Assembly: GCA_945866285.1 (NCBI GenBank)
Contig: CAMBHC010000195.1
Span: 1 to 5,744, forward strand
Length of the DNA: 5,744 nt
Direction: 5' to 3'
Source of the DNA: Candidatus Sulfopaludibacter sp. SbA3
GTDB lineage: Bacteria > Acidobacteriota > Vicinamibacteria > Vicinamibacterales > UBA2999
Below the pieces are notes generated by a model, which saw only the letters and a program-made list of their open reading frames with translations, was not told where the DNA came from and ran no database searches. This document shows positions 5,121 to 5,744 of the stretch, piece after piece (within the stretch, counting starts at the first letter, position 1; the number at the start of each line of letters is the position of its first letter). Both the position numbers and the translations under genes were made by a program.

Positions 5121-5666
5121 ATGAATAGACGTCAGGTGTTGCGCGCGTTGCCGGTGTTGGCGGCCGGCGTCGGCGCCGCGTCGTGCGGCTACGCGCTGGC
5201 CGGGCGCGGCTCGTTCCTGCCGGCCTACATCAAGACGCTTGGCATCCCGATGTTCGGCAACACCACGCCGAACCCGACCATCGAGCAAATCCTCACCCAG
5301 AAGGTGCGCGAAGAGTTCCAGGCCAGTGGCCGCTACACCGTCATCCCGGCAGAGTCCGGCGCGGACGGCATTGTTCGCGGTGAGATCACCGCCGTCTCGA
5401 CGCAGCCGGTTGGACTGAACGACGCGCAGCTCGCCTCGCGCTACCGGTTCACCATGGTGGCGAAGGTCGCCTTCGAAGACGTCAAGGAACAGAAGACGCT
5501 CTGGGAGAACGCGGCGCTGTCGTTTTCTGAGGAGTACGACCTCGGCTCGCCGACCAGCACCGCGCAGGATTTCTCGGCGATTGCCGGCAGTAACCGCGCG
5601 GCTTTCGATCGCATTGCCACTGACTTTGCGAAGTCGGTCGTCAGCGCCATTCTCGAGGCCTTTTGA
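5121..5666 (+). CDS. lptE: LPS-assembly lipoprotein LptE
   Basis: This 181-residue lipoprotein is the plug partner of LptD in the outer-membrane LPS translocon. The N-terminus M-N-R-R-Q-V-L-R is followed by an Ala/Gly-rich core and the lipobox-like A-A-S-C, placing the lipidated cysteine at C22. The mature start C-G-Y-A-L-A-G-R-G-S-F-L-P, then I-K-T-L-G-I-P-M-F-G-N-T-T, is the LptE hallmark, and a conserved helix with L-T-Q-K-V-R-E-E-F follows. The N-R-R-Q-V-L-R resembles a twin-arginine signal, which is unusual for LptE. I start at the ATG at 5121; a TTG at 5115 in frame would add only two residues, and neither has a well-placed Shine-Dalgarno (GAGG abuts the ATG). It lies 9 bp after leuS and overlaps the start of holA, so it is co-transcribed with both. 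Identification rests on the N-terminal motif and the conserved operon position; the C-terminal half is less distinctive. Confidence 0.88.
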   Translation: MNRRQVLRALPVLAAGVGAASCGYALAGRGSFLPAYIKTLGIPMFGNTTPNPTIEQILTQKVREEFQASGRYTVIPAESGADGIVRGEITAVSTQPVGLNDAQLASRYRFTMVAKVAFEDVKEQKTLWENAALSFSEEYDLGSPTSTAQDFSAIAGSNRAAFDRIATDFAKSVVSAILEAF

Positions 5667-5744
5667 GTTCAGTCCTCGAGGTCCGCAAGCAAATCAAGTC
5701 GGGCCAGACCGCGCCCTTGTACCTGCTGGAGGGCGACGACCTGC
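5663..5744 (+). CDS. holA: DNA polymerase III delta subunit, N-terminal fragment (runs off the window)
   Basis: Only the first 27 codons are present. They read V-L-E-V-R-K-Q-I-K-S-G-Q-T-A-P-L-Y-L-L-E-G-D-D, matching the HolA N-terminus, where a basic helix leads into the first strand of the AAA+-like domain (A-P-L-Y-L-L-x-G-D-D). HolA is the clamp-loader subunit that opens the beta sliding clamp. The start is inferred as the TTG at 5663, which overlaps the lptE stop (TTGA), with GAGG at 5655-5658 four bases upstream; no ATG or GTG is available nearby. Position directly after lptE, as in E. coli, strengthens the call. The start codon is less certain than the identity. Confidence 0.85.
   Translation, partial: MSSVLEVRKQIKSGQTAPLYLLEGDDL

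Noticed and set aside
4029..5288. Second long minus-strand open frame opposite the end of leuS and the start of lptE (about 419 codons)
   Set aside because: Same reasoning: it is antisense to two well-supported genes, rich in His/Arg/Gly/Leu, with no recognisable domain.

Overview
The window is high-GC (about 60-65% by eye) Gram-negative bacterial chromosome. It most resembles an Acidobacteriota genome, perhaps of the Vicinamibacteria type. Two things point there: the remnant of a Ser/Thr kinase whose N-terminus (G-T-R-L-G-P-Y-E-V, G-E-G-G-M-G-E-V-Y, K-V-L-P) and TolB/WD40-like C-terminus match the very large acidobacterial family of kinase-propeller proteins, and an LptE lipoprotein, which implies an LPS-bearing outer membrane. 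The taxonomic call rests on recognised protein style, not on a marker gene.

Layout: every gene reads on the + strand. Positions 1-370 hold no convincing gene. They carry a short dispersed-type direct repeat (71-97), a 12-bp palindrome (112-123) and a run of three stem-loops (131-272), including an imperfect inverted repeat of about 30 bp per arm. Positions 371-939 are a kinase-propeller gene reduced by an internal deletion and a frame change to its first ~87 codons and last ~100 codons. Positions 980-1637 are a compact type II toxin-antitoxin pair, vapB-vapC. Nine bases later comes an intact zinc-dependent histone-deacetylase-family enzyme (1647-2573), whose start codon lies at the centre of an 18-bp near-palindrome.

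After a 99-bp gap holding an 8-bp tandem repeat folded into a long stem-loop (2577-2647) comes a housekeeping operon: leuS (leucyl-tRNA synthetase, GTG start, good ribosome binding site), lptE (LPS-assembly lipoprotein, with an unusual twin-arginine-like signal) and the first 27 codons of holA (DNA polymerase III delta), which runs off the window. The leuS-lptE-holA order is the same as in Escherichia coli.

Reading: the left third looks like accessory or decaying DNA (gene remnant, toxin-antitoxin pair, repeats), and the right two thirds is conserved core. I see no CRISPR array, transposase, phage gene, rRNA or tRNA, and no clear evidence of an undescribed multi-gene system. The points most worth a second look are the structured 5' region, the deletion-scarred kinase, the palindrome over the deacetylase start, the repeat/stem-loop ahead of leuS and the Tat-like signal of LptE.
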